A DNA stretch of 64,000 bases from Variovorax sp. UMC13 (GCF_014170375.1 NZ_LZZW01000010.1:124001-188000); one strand, 5' to 3'; shown: positions 27,404 through 34,941, counted from the stretch's first letter. The notes: generated by a model not told the origin, from the letters alone. A program made the numbers and translations.

Positions 27404-27714
27404 GACGGTGCGACTCCGGTTGCAGCCTCGACCAGCACCAGGCCGAGGGCCTTGGCGATGTGGGCCTCGAGCGACGCGCCGCGGCTCTGGCGCCAGCCCG
27501 GCAGCAGCAGCACTGCATCGCAGGTCACGAGGCGCGCGATGTCGGCGCGCATGCACTCCTGCCAGCCGGCGGTCGGATCGGGGTTGATCTCGGCGGGGTT
27601 CTCCACTTCGAAGCCCTGTGCCCGGAGGCGCGCGGCCTCGGCGTGGAACGCGGGGAAGTTGAGCTCGGCCAGGCCGGTCATCGGGCCGGCGACGTAGTAG
27701 CGGATGGGCTTCAC
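27400..27714 (-). CDS. DUF4406 / deoxyribosyltransferase-like protein
   Basis: A 104-residue protein of the DUF4406 family, related to nucleoside 2-deoxyribosyltransferases. The motifs are YYVAGPMTG at the N terminus and CDAVLLLPGW near the middle, followed by SRGASLEAHIAKALG. It may act on nucleotides or ADP-ribose-like groups; substrate unknown. The GTG start overlaps the ruvC-like stop. Confidence 0.8.
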   Translation of the reverse strand: MKPIRYYVAGPMTGLAELNFPAFHAEAARLRAQGFEVENPAEINPDPTAGWQECMRADIARLVTCDAVLLLPGWRQSRGASLEAHIAKALGLVLVEAATGVAPS

Positions 27715-28220
27715 TTTGCGTTCCTCCAGCCCCACTGAGCGATCAGCAGGGCCTCAGCGCGCCCGTCGTCCTTGGCTCGTTTCAGGTCGCCCTGCAGCGC
27801 AGGGAACAGCTCACGCGCCTTCGTGAGGGATGCGGCTTTGCGCTGCGCGTCGGTCTTCTTCACGACGCCCAGCGACGGCTTGTCGATCAGGCCGAAGAAC
27901 TTTTTCCAGCGCTGCGGCGTCACCTGTGTCACCGGCAGGCGGGTGCAGTCGATGGAGCCGAGGATGATCCCGACGGTCTTCATCATCGACCCCATCTGCT
28001 GCATGCCGCCGCCGCCAGCGCGCGCGTGGAGCTCCTCGAGGTAGACGCGGCCGCCGATTGACACCGGCGCATGCTCGCGGAGAAGCCTGGCCAGCTGCAG
28101 GCCGCAGATGCGCCGCTCGACGGGGCTGATCGGGAGATCGAAGACGCTGGCCTTGCCGGTAGCGGTATCGATGAATGCGACGGCGCCGGTCATTCCGGGG
28201 TCGATGCCGATGCTGATCAT
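27711..28220 (-). CDS. RuvC-like Holliday junction resolvase
   Basis: A 169-residue RNase H-fold resolvase, expected to cut four-way junctions during phage recombination and before packaging. D7 (GIDPGMTG), E62/E63 (YLEELHA) and D151/D152 (KDDGRAEALLIA) are likely catalytic residues. I start it at the ATG at 28,220, which overlaps the previous stop. The length is close to bacterial RuvC. Confidence 0.87.
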   Translation of the reverse strand: MISIGIDPGMTGAVAFIDTATGKASVFDLPISPVERRICGLQLARLLREHAPVSIGGRVYLEELHARAGGGGMQQMGSMMKTVGIILGSIDCTRLPVTQVTPQRWKKFFGLIDKPSLGVVKKTDAQRKAASLTKARELFPALQGDLKRAKDDGRAEALLIAQWGWRNAK

Positions 28221-28738
28221 GCTCGGGCCTCGCACATCTTCCGGTATGCCGCGTCGGCAGAGACGCCGATCGGCACCCATTCGTCAGTGCCCACGCGCGC
28301 GAGCCGATGGCGCTCGACGATCTCGCGCACGAACTGTCCGGCCTTGCTTGGCGTGCCGGTGTCGCGGTCGTACTCGGTGGCGCAGAGCCAGCCCGGCGCG
28401 CGGTAGACGCGCCAGCCCATCTCGGCCAGCTTCGCGTCGCGCGCGGCGTCCTTGGCCTTGTCCAAGTGGAAGGCGGCGCCGTCGCACTCGATGGCGACCT
28501 TGGCCTTCGGGTTGGCAAAGTCGACGAAGACGCGGCCCACCGGATATTGGGGATAGAAGATTGCGTTCGCGTCGCGGATGTCGGCCCACAGCCACGCCTC
28601 GATCGGCGTCATGTGCATCATCTTTGGATCGCCGTCGTCCCACGCGTAAGCGTCGATCGCCCACTCGTTGCGAGCCTCGGCCAGGATCTCGGGTGTGAAG
28701 CGCGCGTAGTGCTCGCGCAGGGCATTCCAGTTGTTCAT
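28217..28738 (-). CDS. PD-(D/E)XK nuclease (Vsr/DUF559-like)
   Basis: A 173-residue protein with the pattern VFVDFANPKAKVAIECDGAA, a D ... ExK-like core of the DUF559/Vsr type (the second acidic residue stands in IECDG). The C terminus holds WRVYRAPGWLCATEYD. It follows dnaB with ATGA overlap. Possible roles are mismatch-specific nicking, defence against competing DNA or replication-associated repair. Confidence 0.72.
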   Translation of the reverse strand: MNNWNALREHYARFTPEILAEARNEWAIDAYAWDDGDPKMMHMTPIEAWLWADIRDANAIFYPQYPVGRVFVDFANPKAKVAIECDGAAFHLDKAKDAARDAKLAEMGWRVYRAPGWLCATEYDRDTGTPSKAGQFVREIVERHRLARVGTDEWVPIGVSADAAYRKMCEARA

Positions 28739-30105
28739 GCTTCTTCCGTGTAGTTGCGGAAACCGGCCTTCTTCTGGCCAAGCGGCGCGCTGCTCTGGCG
28801 CCAGCGCTGATAGCCGCCCTCGAAGGCGAGCGCGACGCTGCCGACCCGCCCCTGGCGGTTCTTGGCGAAGTCGGCCTCGATCACCTTCGGGCCGTGGCCA
28901 GGGATGTCGTCGATGCTCAGCAGGATCACGACGTCGGCGTCTTCCTCGATGGCGCCGGATTCCTTTAGGTCGCTCAGCACCGGCTTGCCGCCCGAGCGCG
29001 TCTCGACGCCGCGGCTGAGCTGGCTGAGCGTCAGGATCGTGATGTCGAGCTGCTTCGCCAGCGTCTTCAGGCCGCGGCTGATCTCTTCGATCGCGTGGTG
29101 CCGCTTGTCGTGCTGGGTCTTGCCGCTCGTGCCGCACAGCTGGATGTAGTCGAGCACCAGCAGCTTGATGTCGCGCTGGCGCACCAGGGCCCGTGTCTTC
29201 GCACAGATGTCGGAGAGCGTGAGCGCGGGCTGGTCGTCGAAGAAGAGCGGCAGATCGCGCATCTCTTCGACGGCATCGGTCAGCCGGCCCCACTCGTCGT
29301 CGCGCAGGCGGCCGGTCATCACGTTGTCCAGCAGGATCTCGCCCAGGTTGGCCGTCGCACGCTCCATCTGCTCCTCGTTCGGCATCTCCTGCGACAGGAA
29401 CGCGGCGCCGTGGCCGGCGCGAGCCAGGTTGATCGCGATCTGCAACGCCAGCGACGACTTGCCGATCGACGGGCGCGCGGCCAGCACCATCTGCTTTCCG
29501 CCGCGCAGGCCGCCGCTCAAGCGCAGGTCGATCGCGGGGATACCGGTCGGAATGCCCGGCTTGATGTTCCCCACGTTCAGGTCGTTGATTCGGTCGACCA
29601 TGCGCGCAGCCATGTCGCCCACCACCACCGGCTCCGCCCGGCCGCGGCGCACCTGCAGCGCCTGCAGCTTGTCCTGGGCCTTTTCCAGCCGGTCGACAAC
29701 AGGCAGGCCGGAGGTGGTCGCGATCTCGTGGACCTCCTCTGCGGCCTTGAGCAGCGAGCGCAGCAGCGCGCGCTCCACGACGATCTCGGCGTAGCGCCGC
29801 ACCGTGGCCGCGCCAGCGACGAACTGCGCCATGTCGTGCAGCAGCGTGAGGTCGATGCCCTCGGCCTGGCCGGTGACCTTCAGGCTGTCCCAGACCGTGA
29901 TCACGTCCGCCGGCTTGCAGGCGCTGATGAGCGATCCCAGCGCGGCGAAGATCCTGGCGTTGCGGGTGTCGAAGAACTGCTCCTCGAGCAGGAGGTCGCC
30001 GACGACGTCCCAGTGGCCGTTGTCCATGAGCAGCGCGCCCAGCACGCCGTTCTCGGCTTCTGCCGACCAAGGGATCGCGTCCTGCTCGAGGTCACGCGGG
30101 TGCAT
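28735..30105 (-). CDS. dnaB: Replicative DNA helicase, DnaB-like
   Basis: A 456-residue hexameric helicase with the N-terminal DnaB domain (residues 1-110) and a RecA-like ATPase. Walker A is ARPSIGKSSLA and Walker B LLVLDYIQL; the arginine-finger region is SRGVETRSGGKP. The ATG at 30,105 has GGAGG 5 nt upstream and is preferred over a GTG two codons earlier. It overlaps the initiator gene by 14 bp. Carrying its own helicase frees the phage from host DnaB. Confidence 0.93.
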   Translation of the reverse strand: MHPRDLEQDAIPWSAEAENGVLGALLMDNGHWDVVGDLLLEEQFFDTRNARIFAALGSLISACKPADVITVWDSLKVTGQAEGIDLTLLHDMAQFVAGAATVRRYAEIVVERALLRSLLKAAEEVHEIATTSGLPVVDRLEKAQDKLQALQVRRGRAEPVVVGDMAARMVDRINDLNVGNIKPGIPTGIPAIDLRLSGGLRGGKQMVLAARPSIGKSSLALQIAINLARAGHGAAFLSQEMPNEEQMERATANLGEILLDNVMTGRLRDDEWGRLTDAVEEMRDLPLFFDDQPALTLSDICAKTRALVRQRDIKLLVLDYIQLCGTSGKTQHDKRHHAIEEISRGLKTLAKQLDITILTLSQLSRGVETRSGGKPVLSDLKESGAIEEDADVVILLSIDDIPGHGPKVIEADFAKNRQGRVGSVALAFEGGYQRWRQSSAPLGQKKAGFRNYTEEA

Positions 30106-31036
30106 GTTCACCTCCCTGCCGGACTTGATTCGCAGCGTGGCGTGCGTCGAGCACGCGCTTCTCCTGCAGCCCGGTGGCGGTCCACTCGGCCGCGCCCTCG
30201 GCGTTCACGAACCAGAGCTTGTACCAGCGGCCCTTCACGCTGTTCGCGAATGCGGCCGGCCAGTCCTTCTGACGCTTCGCCTTCTCGGCCGTCATGTGCC
30301 GATCACGGAACACGAGCCATGCGATTTGACGCATCTCGTCGGTGATGCCGGCGTCTTGGCAGTAGCCCCGAATCGGGTGGTCGGCAGGCACCGCCATGAT
30401 CCCGGCGGTTTTGCAGTCAGCGATGTACTCGGCGAAGGTCTTCTCGACCTTTTTCGGACGAGGGGCCCGAGGCGGCTTGTCCGCCTGGGCTACTCCTGAA
30501 CGAAGTGAAGGAGAAGACGGAGACGGAGACGGAGACGGAGACGGAGACGGAGACGGAGACGGAGCATTGCTGTCAGCATCGACCGTTGTGCTACTAGCAT
30601 TGCTGTCTGCATTGCTAGGTGTGATGCTGCTAGCAATCCTGATAGCAGCGTACTCGGGTACCAGTCGATCAGCTTCAGCAGCCCCGTGGTGGCGCTTAGC
30701 AGCATTCCATCGGGCCTTCACCGAGCGGAGTTCCGCGCCCGCAGCCCAAGGGTTGTGCTCTTGCCAATCGTGGATCGTTCGCTCGTTCTCTTCGCCGTCG
30801 ACGAAGCCGACTGAGGACAAGGCCTGCACGAATGCGCCCTCGTCGCCCACCCAGTCGATGGCGAGCTCGATGTCCTCGTCGCTCATGCCAGACAGGTCGC
30901 CGTCGCTGCGGTTCACTGAGGCCCACAGGAACAGACGAACGAGGAACCAGCCCGCGGCGGGGCCCGCCCGGCGGATCAGCTTCTTCGTCTTGGGATGTCC
31001 CGGCAGCTCTGCCGAGATGCGTGCATCACTAGCCAC
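30092..31036 (-). CDS. Phage replication initiator (O-like) with (Pro-Ser)8 linker
   Basis: A 314-residue protein that lies directly upstream of dnaB, the position of lambda O-type initiators. The N-terminal half has a winged-helix-like DNA-binding part (SAELPGHPKTKKLIRRAGPA and RLFLWASV). The middle contains eight Pro-Ser dipeptides (residues 159-174), a flexible linker. The C-terminal part (DEMRQIAWLVFRDRHM) may contact the helicase. Start is GTG. The initiator role is inferred from order and domain layout. Confidence 0.75.
   Translation of the reverse strand: MASDARISAELPGHPKTKKLIRRAGPAAGWFLVRLFLWASVNRSDGDLSGMSDEDIELAIDWVGDEGAFVQALSSVGFVDGEENERTIHDWQEHNPWAAGAELRSVKARWNAAKRHHGAAEADRLVPEYAAIRIASSITPSNADSNASSTTVDADSNAPSPSPSPSPSPSPSPSSPSLRSGVAQADKPPRAPRPKKVEKTFAEYIADCKTAGIMAVPADHPIRGYCQDAGITDEMRQIAWLVFRDRHMTAEKAKRQKDWPAAFANSVKGRWYKLWFVNAEGAAEWTATGLQEKRVLDARHAANQVRQGGEHAPA
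30515..30562 (-). repeat. Tandem hexanucleotide repeat, eight copies
   Basis: Eight copies of GGAGAC on the plus strand encode (Pro-Ser)8 in the initiator. Unit length is a multiple of three, so copy number changes alter linker length without breaking the frame. Confidence 0.9.
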
Positions 31037-31280
31037 AGACTGCGCTCCTTGCCTCGGCCTGCATGCGCGACACCGAGCCGGCCACGGCGAAGTAGCTCTC
31101 GCCCTCCTCCTCGGCCAGCTGGATGGCGGCATCGCGCGCGGCGATCAGGGCTTCCATCTCGATGCGGTGGCGCTGGGCCTCCTCACGCGCGCCCAGATCC
31201 ATGGCGATCTCGATGGCCAGGCCCTCGGCCAGGATCAGGTGCTCGCGGCGGCGCGCGATCTTGGTCTGGACCGGCGTCAT
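31029..31280 (-). CDS. Hypothetical helical protein
   Basis: An 83-residue helical protein, MTPVQTKIARRREHLILAEG, with an alternating charged pattern. Its start overlaps the preceding stop by one base (TGATG) and its end overlaps the initiator start. Unknown function; may accompany the initiator. Confidence 0.65.
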   Translation of the reverse strand: MTPVQTKIARRREHLILAEGLAIEIAMDLGAREEAQRHRIEMEALIAARDAAIQLAEEEGESYFAVAGSVSRMQAEARSAVCG

Positions 31281-31546
31281 CAGATGGCCGCCTTCGACGC
31301 CGCACGGCGCTTCTCGGTGGCCGCCTGACCAGCCTCACGACCTTCAACAGGCAGGCTCTTGCGCGTGCGCAAGATCTCGTCCGCGCGGCGGCTGGTGCCC
31401 TTGATGTCGATGTTGGGGTCGCCGGCGGCGCGGCGCGCATCGATGCGCTTGCTGGCGATGGTCTTGAGGCGGGTCTCGCGCTCGAGGTCGGTGGTGTCGA
31501 CCTGGCGGGGGTTGGTGCGCCAGTTGAAGGGGTTGACGACCGTCAT
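31280..31546 (-). CDS. Hypothetical charged protein
   Basis: An 88-residue, strongly basic protein (R/K-rich, ending RRAASKAAI) from the ATG at 31,546, which overlaps the CII-like stop. It may bind nucleic acid; this is only a composition argument. Confidence 0.65.
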   Translation of the reverse strand: MTVVNPFNWRTNPRQVDTTDLERETRLKTIASKRIDARRAAGDPNIDIKGTSRRADEILRTRKSLPVEGREAGQAATEKRRAASKAAI

Positions 31547-32034
31547 GCTGCTGCCCTCAGGTGCGCGGGCTTGCTGGCCGCGTTGTTCTCGCGCGCGCCG
31601 CGCAGAACGTCCTGTGACTTCGCCAGCAACTCGCCGACCTCGCGTTGGATCGTGCGCAACTCGTTGTCGGAGACGGTGTCGTCGGAAAGAGCTGTGGTCA
31701 GCGCGACAACAGCGTCCGAGCACTCCTTGAGCATGGAGGCCATGTCGGCGCGCAGATCCTGCTTGGGGGCTGTCATCTCACGCACGGGCAAGGCGATGAA
31801 GCCACCGCTGTTCGCAGCCACGGCGGTCACGTAGGCGTAGCAGTTCGGCCAACCCTCTTCGATCGCCGTGTCCGAGATCAGCTGCGCGGTGTTCTCGCCC
31901 ATCTTGAACTTGGGGTCGGTGCCCGACAGCTCCTTGCGCAGCGTCTCGGGGTTCTTGCCGATACGGATGGCCACGACCTCGAGGCCACCGGGCGCGGACT
32001 TGGCGATCAACTTCAGTGCGTCGGCGGTGTTCAT
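31543..32034 (-). CDS. CII / CP76-like phage regulator
   Basis: A 163-residue protein of the Phage_CP76 (CII-like regulatory) family: an N-terminal helix-turn-helix with GGLEVVAIRIGKNPETLRKE and a longer C-terminal helical part. The ATG has AGGAG 8 nt upstream. Sitting first in the leftward operon after the Cro-like and small membrane genes, it probably controls the lysis/lysogeny choice. Confidence 0.8.
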   Translation of the reverse strand: MNTADALKLIAKSAPGGLEVVAIRIGKNPETLRKELSGTDPKFKMGENTAQLISDTAIEEGWPNCYAYVTAVAANSGGFIALPVREMTAPKQDLRADMASMLKECSDAVVALTTALSDDTVSDNELRTIQREVGELLAKSQDVLRGARENNAASKPAHLRAAA

Positions 32035-32125
32035 ATCCGGTAGCTCCTGTTTTGGATGTGTTGCGCCGCAGCAGAAGCGGCGACATTCACGTCATGGATG
32101 AGGGAAAAAGAAAAAGGGAGGGCGG

Positions 32126-32156
32126 AGCGCAGGCAGCTGGGGGGCTGGCCTGCGCT
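32126..32156 (-). repeat. Inverted repeat before CII-like gene
   Basis: AGCGCAGGC and GCCTGCGCT form a perfect 9-bp stem with a 13-nt loop, followed on the minus strand by a T-rich tract about 10 nt later. It lies in a 190-bp gap between the small membrane gene and the CII-like gene, where lambda has tR1. It could be a weak terminator. Confidence 0.5.
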
Positions 32157-32225
32157 ACCGCTATGGGCAGCGCTCAGGGAGACGGATGGAAGTCCTTGCA
32201 TGAGCTGGCACTCGAGTGGCTAGCG

Positions 32226-32375
32226 TCAGTTGTGCCGGCCGCGCAGCAACTCGTAGAGCACCGCGAGAGCGGCGACGACGAAGATGGCCGTGATGACGTA
32301 CTCGCGGGCAGCAAACGCACCAACGGCGTACCAGATCAAGGCCACCAGCAACAGGACACCAATGAGGGTGGACAT
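32226..32375 (-). CDS. Small two-segment membrane protein after the cro-like gene
   Basis: A 49-residue open frame starting MSTLIGVLLLVALIWYAVGA, with two hydrophobic stretches (3-22 and 27-42) split by ARE and ending in RGRHN. Its start lies 3 bp after the cro-like stop, so it can be translated from the same message. It could be an exclusion or toxin-like membrane peptide. Function unknown. Confidence 0.6.
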   Translation of the reverse strand: MSTLIGVLLLVALIWYAVGAFAAREYVITAIFVVAALAVLYELLRGRHN

Positions 32376-32378
32376 GAG

Positions 32379-32675
32379 TCAGGCGCCGGGCTGGTCCGCG
32401 GGCTCAACTCCGGACTGCATGCGGAGCACGTCCCAGGCGACGCCGGCGCGCAGGCGCTCGCATCGCACGCCGGTTTCGCGCTCGATGGCCGGGCAGTACT
32501 CGGCCGGCACGCTCTTGCGCTTCTTCCACATGCTGGGCGCACTGGCCGCCGCGCCTACGCGCTGTGCCAGTTGGCCGACGCCGCCGGCGACCCGAATGGC
32601 CTCGTCCAGCGCTTGCATGCTCTCGGACTCGACGCCCTCGGCGGTGGTGTTGATGCTTAGTTCAGGTGTTTCCAT
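32379..32675 (-). CDS. Cro/YdaS-like repressor, divergent from cI
   Basis: A 98-residue protein of the YdaS-type Cro-like family: IRVAGGVGQLAQRVGAAASA and a helix with WKKRKSVPAEYCPAIERETG. It is transcribed divergently from the CI-like gene with two operator-like 12-mers between them. It likely represses cI or its own promoter during lytic growth. Confidence 0.78.
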   Translation of the reverse strand: METPELSINTTAEGVESESMQALDEAIRVAGGVGQLAQRVGAAASAPSMWKKRKSVPAEYCPAIERETGVRCERLRAGVAWDVLRMQSGVEPADQPGA

Positions 32676-32690
32676 GGGTGTCCCTATTTG

Positions 32691-32702
32691 TCACGTTCGT
32701 GA
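32691..32702. promoter_or_regulatory. CI operator, perfect copy
   Basis: TCACGTTCGTGA is a palindrome apart from its two central bases. It is identical to the site at 34,997-35,008. It lies 15 bp upstream of the cro-like start. Confidence 0.72.
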
Positions 32703-32713
32703 TTTTGCACGAA

Positions 32714-32725
32714 CCACCAACGTGA
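32714..32725. promoter_or_regulatory. CI operator, variant copy
   Basis: CCACCAACGTGA agrees with the reverse complement of the perfect site at 10 of 12 positions. Its centre lies 23 bp from the first site. Confidence 0.55.
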
Positions 32726-32751
32726 TGCAATGGGGCGGCCTAATCACATCC

Positions 32752-33393
32752 GTGAAAACCATAGGCGAACGAATCAAATGGGCTCGCGCGCAACGCGGGC
32801 TGACTCAGGGCGGGCTGGCTGCGGCCGCCAAGGTTTCAACGAGCACGATCGGGAATCTCGAGTCGGGCCTGCGCGAGAAGCCGCGCGAGCTCAACGCGAT
32901 CGCGCACGCGCTGCGTGCGGCGCCCGCTTGGGTCGAAACAGGAAGAGGCGAGTGGGATGCGACGAGCAACGTCGAGGCCGGCCCTGACCGCGGCGGCCTG
33001 GTGCCATTGGTCTCATGGGTTCAGGCCGGCGACTGGTGCGAGGCCTCGGATCCGTTCCAACCCGGGGACGCCGAGCGCTGGATGCCGTGTCCGGTGGCTC
33101 ACGGTCCACACACCTACGCTTTGCGCGTCAAGGGCGACAGCATGACCGCGCCTCATGGCAACAGCCGGACCTATCCGGAAGGCTGCATGGTCTATGTCGA
33201 CCCGGACAGGGGCTCGCCAATCAACGGCGACCGCGTGGTGGCAAAGCTACGCGGGACCGACGAAGTGACCTTCAAGGTCTACAAGGAAGAGGACGGCCGC
33301 AAGTGGCTCATGCCTCTGAATCCAGCCCACCTTCCCATCCGCGACGAATTCACTGTCTGCGGCATCATCATTGGGAAGTGGGAAGACGGCTGA
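32752..33393 (+). CDS. cI: CI-like repressor, LexA/S24 type
   Basis: A 213-residue repressor with an N-terminal helix-turn-helix (RIKWARAQRGLTQGGLAAAA; VSTSTIGNLES) and a C-terminal S24 protease domain. The likely catalytic Ser is in VKGDSMTAP and the Lys in DRVVAKLRG. The autocleavage pair Ala-Gly is in VSWVQAGDW. It would be cut after DNA damage and release the prophage. I choose the GTG at 32,752; an in-frame ATG at 32,725 overlaps an operator. Confidence 0.9.
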   Translation: MKTIGERIKWARAQRGLTQGGLAAAAKVSTSTIGNLESGLREKPRELNAIAHALRAAPAWVETGRGEWDATSNVEAGPDRGGLVPLVSWVQAGDWCEASDPFQPGDAERWMPCPVAHGPHTYALRVKGDSMTAPHGNSRTYPEGCMVYVDPDRGSPINGDRVVAKLRGTDEVTFKVYKEEDGRKWLMPLNPAHLPIRDEFTVCGIIIGKWEDG

Positions 33394-33402
33394 AGCAGAC
33401 GC

Positions 33403-33425
33403 AAAAAAGCCGCCCGGAGGCGGCT
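33403..33425 (-). terminator. Terminator between cI and the pilin gene
   Basis: AGCCGCC, 4-nt loop and GGCGGCT with six T on the minus strand. It ends the pilin transcript 19 bp after its stop and may also limit readthrough into cI. Confidence 0.85.
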
Positions 33426-33443
33426 TCGCGTGGACTTCGAAAA

Positions 33444-33944
33444 TTAACGGCAGTTCGCAGGAGCGTACTTTGCGTTAAGCGTACCGGCCGTAGCTGGCTT
33501 CGCTGCGCCCTTGGCACCACACGCCCAGTTGATGCTGCCGTCAGGCGGAGCATAGCCGGCCGTCTTCGAATCAGGAAGAGCGGTGCCGTCGCCGGTGCCG
33601 GTGTAGGGACGCAGGATGAGGGTGGCGTCGGTTTCCACGGGCGCGTTGTAGGTGATCGTGATCGAGCCATCCGTCTGGCTGATACCTACCGACTTCACAT
33701 TCGCCGTCGCGCTCGGAGCGACCCAGCCCGAATCGTAAGGCTTCGATCCGGCTGCGTTCTCTGCGACTGTCGTCTTAGCCGATGTCGCAAGCGACAGACC
33801 TTCGGTGACCTTGGCGCGCTTCGTGTAATCCTGGTAGGCAGGTAGTGCCACCGCAGCAAGAATACCGATGATCGCGACAACGATCATCAACTCAATGAGG
33901 GTGAAGCCGGCTTGTGCGCGGCGAGCGATGGAACGACGGTTCAT
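33444..33944 (-). CDS. pilA: Type IV major pilin (PilA-like) inside prophage
   Basis: A 166-residue type IVa pilin. The leader [13 protein letters not shown] is followed by the cleavage and methylation site [21 protein letters not shown]5 of the mature protein is present. The C-terminal part contains the two cysteines of a disulfide loop (C149 in INWACGAKG and C165 in the last residues). No residue expected for export or assembly is missing. The ATG has AGGAG 6 nt upstream, and a sigma-54-type promoter lies 53 bp before the start. Pilins are host genes; here it sits between cI and the early operon, where lysogenic conversion genes lie. Confidence 0.93.
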   Translation of the reverse strand: MNRRSIARRAQAGFTLIELMIVVAIIGILAAVALPAYQDYTKRAKVTEGLSLATSAKTTVAENAAGSKPYDSGWVAPSATANVKSVGISQTDGSITITYNAPVETDATLILRPYTGTGDGTALPDSKTAGYAPPDGSINWACGAKGAAKPATAGTLNAKYAPANCR

Positions 33945-33996
33945 GGAAACTCCTGGGTTGTTAAACCGGAGACCCTCCCCGGCACGCCAATGTATC

Positions 33997-34012
33997 TGCA
34001 GCATGCGTGCCA
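33997..34012 (-). promoter_or_regulatory. Sigma-54 (-24/-12) promoter of pilin gene
   Basis: TGGCACGCATGCTGCA matches the consensus TGGCAC-N5-TTGCA at all but one position, with GG and GC exactly 10 bp apart. The transcript would start near 33,986 and give a leader of about 43 nt. Chromosomal pilA genes are commonly sigma-54 and PilR dependent. Confidence 0.78.
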
Positions 34013-34092
34013 GCTCCTCGAACACCGAAAGTGTGCCGAATAGTTCACAATCAACTCTGCTCGTGACATGCAACAACGTGTGACACGGCTCC

Positions 34093-34587
34093 ATGTCACC
34101 CCTTGCTCCTATGACAGTCACCCCGCCAAGCACGACAACCTCCATCTCACTCGACACGGCTGCGATCATTTCCGAACGTAGCAAGAGGACGTGGCAGCGG
34201 CGCCTTGCTGAAGGCGGCATCACGCGTTTGGCCGACGACGCCCGAGGGCGTTCAATGGTTTGCCTCACAGACGTCGCAGCGCTGATCTGCGTGCCGCTGC
34301 AGGGCGATGATGTTGAGGTGCTGCTTGATGCCGACGCAGGTTCACCCGCCGCCCAGCGGGACTTGGGCCAGATCTTCTCTAGCCATGAGAAGCACGAGAT
34401 CGCCGTCCACTGGCTTCGCCTGGCTGCAGAACAAGGCGATGCCGATGCCATGCAATGCTTGGGCGCTGCGCATGCAGCAGGCGAAGGCGTTGAACGAGAC
34501 GAAAACCTGGCCTTGATTTGGCTTGCCAAGGCCGCTGCTAAGGGCCACCCGATCGCATCGCACCAGGTGAAGGGCCTCCTGCCGTGA
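34093..34587 (+). CDS. Sel1-repeat protein divergent from pilin gene
   Basis: A 164-residue protein. The C-terminal half (about 85-160) holds two Sel1-like helical repeats ([20 protein letters not shown], and [17 protein letters not shown]). The N-terminal part (20-65) with [17 protein letters not shown] and a following [13 protein letters not shown] looks like a helix-turn-helix. A ribosome-binding site is not obvious. The stop overlaps the start of the exported protein gene (GTGA). It could be a regulator or scaffold for the pilin cassette; no function is established. Confidence 0.7.
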   Translation: MSPLAPMTVTPPSTTTSISLDTAAIISERSKRTWQRRLAEGGITRLADDARGRSMVCLTDVAALICVPLQGDDVEVLLDADAGSPAAQRDLGQIFSSHEKHEIAVHWLRLAAEQGDADAMQCLGAAHAAGEGVERDENLALIWLAKAAAKGHPIASHQVKGLLP

Positions 34588-34898
34588 GATATGGCTGGAT
34601 CACCGGGCTCGCTCTTGCGATTTCACTGGCTGCAAGCGCAGGCGAGGACCTAGAAAATGCGGCGCGATCCGCGATGGAAGCATGCCGAATCATCGGCGCC
34701 TCCAGTATCGATGAATGCTCCAACAGCACGGGAAAGTCGCCGGAGCACTCCAGGGCACGCAAGGCCGTAGCCCAGCTATACAACGCCCGGGCACGATTCA
34801 TGACCTCCTGCGACGGCCCGCAGACCCTGCATCAATGCCAAGACGAATCTGACTGGCTCATCCTCGCCGGCCTCAGCTCACCGAAGTCGAAACCGTAA
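34584..34898 (+). CDS. Small exported cysteine-containing protein
   Basis: A 104-residue protein coupled to the Sel1 gene by GTGA. Residues 1-19 ([19 protein letters not shown]) are a Sec signal peptide. The mature part has four cysteines (EACR, DECS, TSCD, HQCQ), suggesting two disulfides in the periplasm. It is not recognised. Its place opposite a pilin gene suggests an interaction with pilus parts or the envelope, which is inference. Confidence 0.7.
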   Translation: MRYGWITGLALAISLAASAGEDLENAARSAMEACRIIGASSIDECSNSTGKSPEHSRARKAVAQLYNARARFMTSCDGPQTLHQCQDESDWLILAGLSSPKSKP

Positions 34899-34917
34899 GA
34901 AGCGCCCTGTCCCGCCT

Positions 34918-34941
34918 GCCCGCACCTAGCGGGCTTTTTTT
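34918..34941 (+). terminator. Strong terminator ending the cargo cassette
   Basis: GCCCGC, 5-nt loop and GCGGGC followed by seven T. It ends the Sel1/exported pair and insulates the cassette from the early promoter. Confidence 0.88.

Noticed and set aside
30515..30562. Tandem repeats that could suggest a CRISPR array
   Set aside because: The unit is six bases without spacers and encodes (Pro-Ser)8. I found no CRISPR array in the window.
32030..32197. 55-codon minus-strand frame before the CII-like gene
   Set aside because: It has no ribosome-binding site, contains the hairpin at 32,126-32,156 and has no protein-like pattern.
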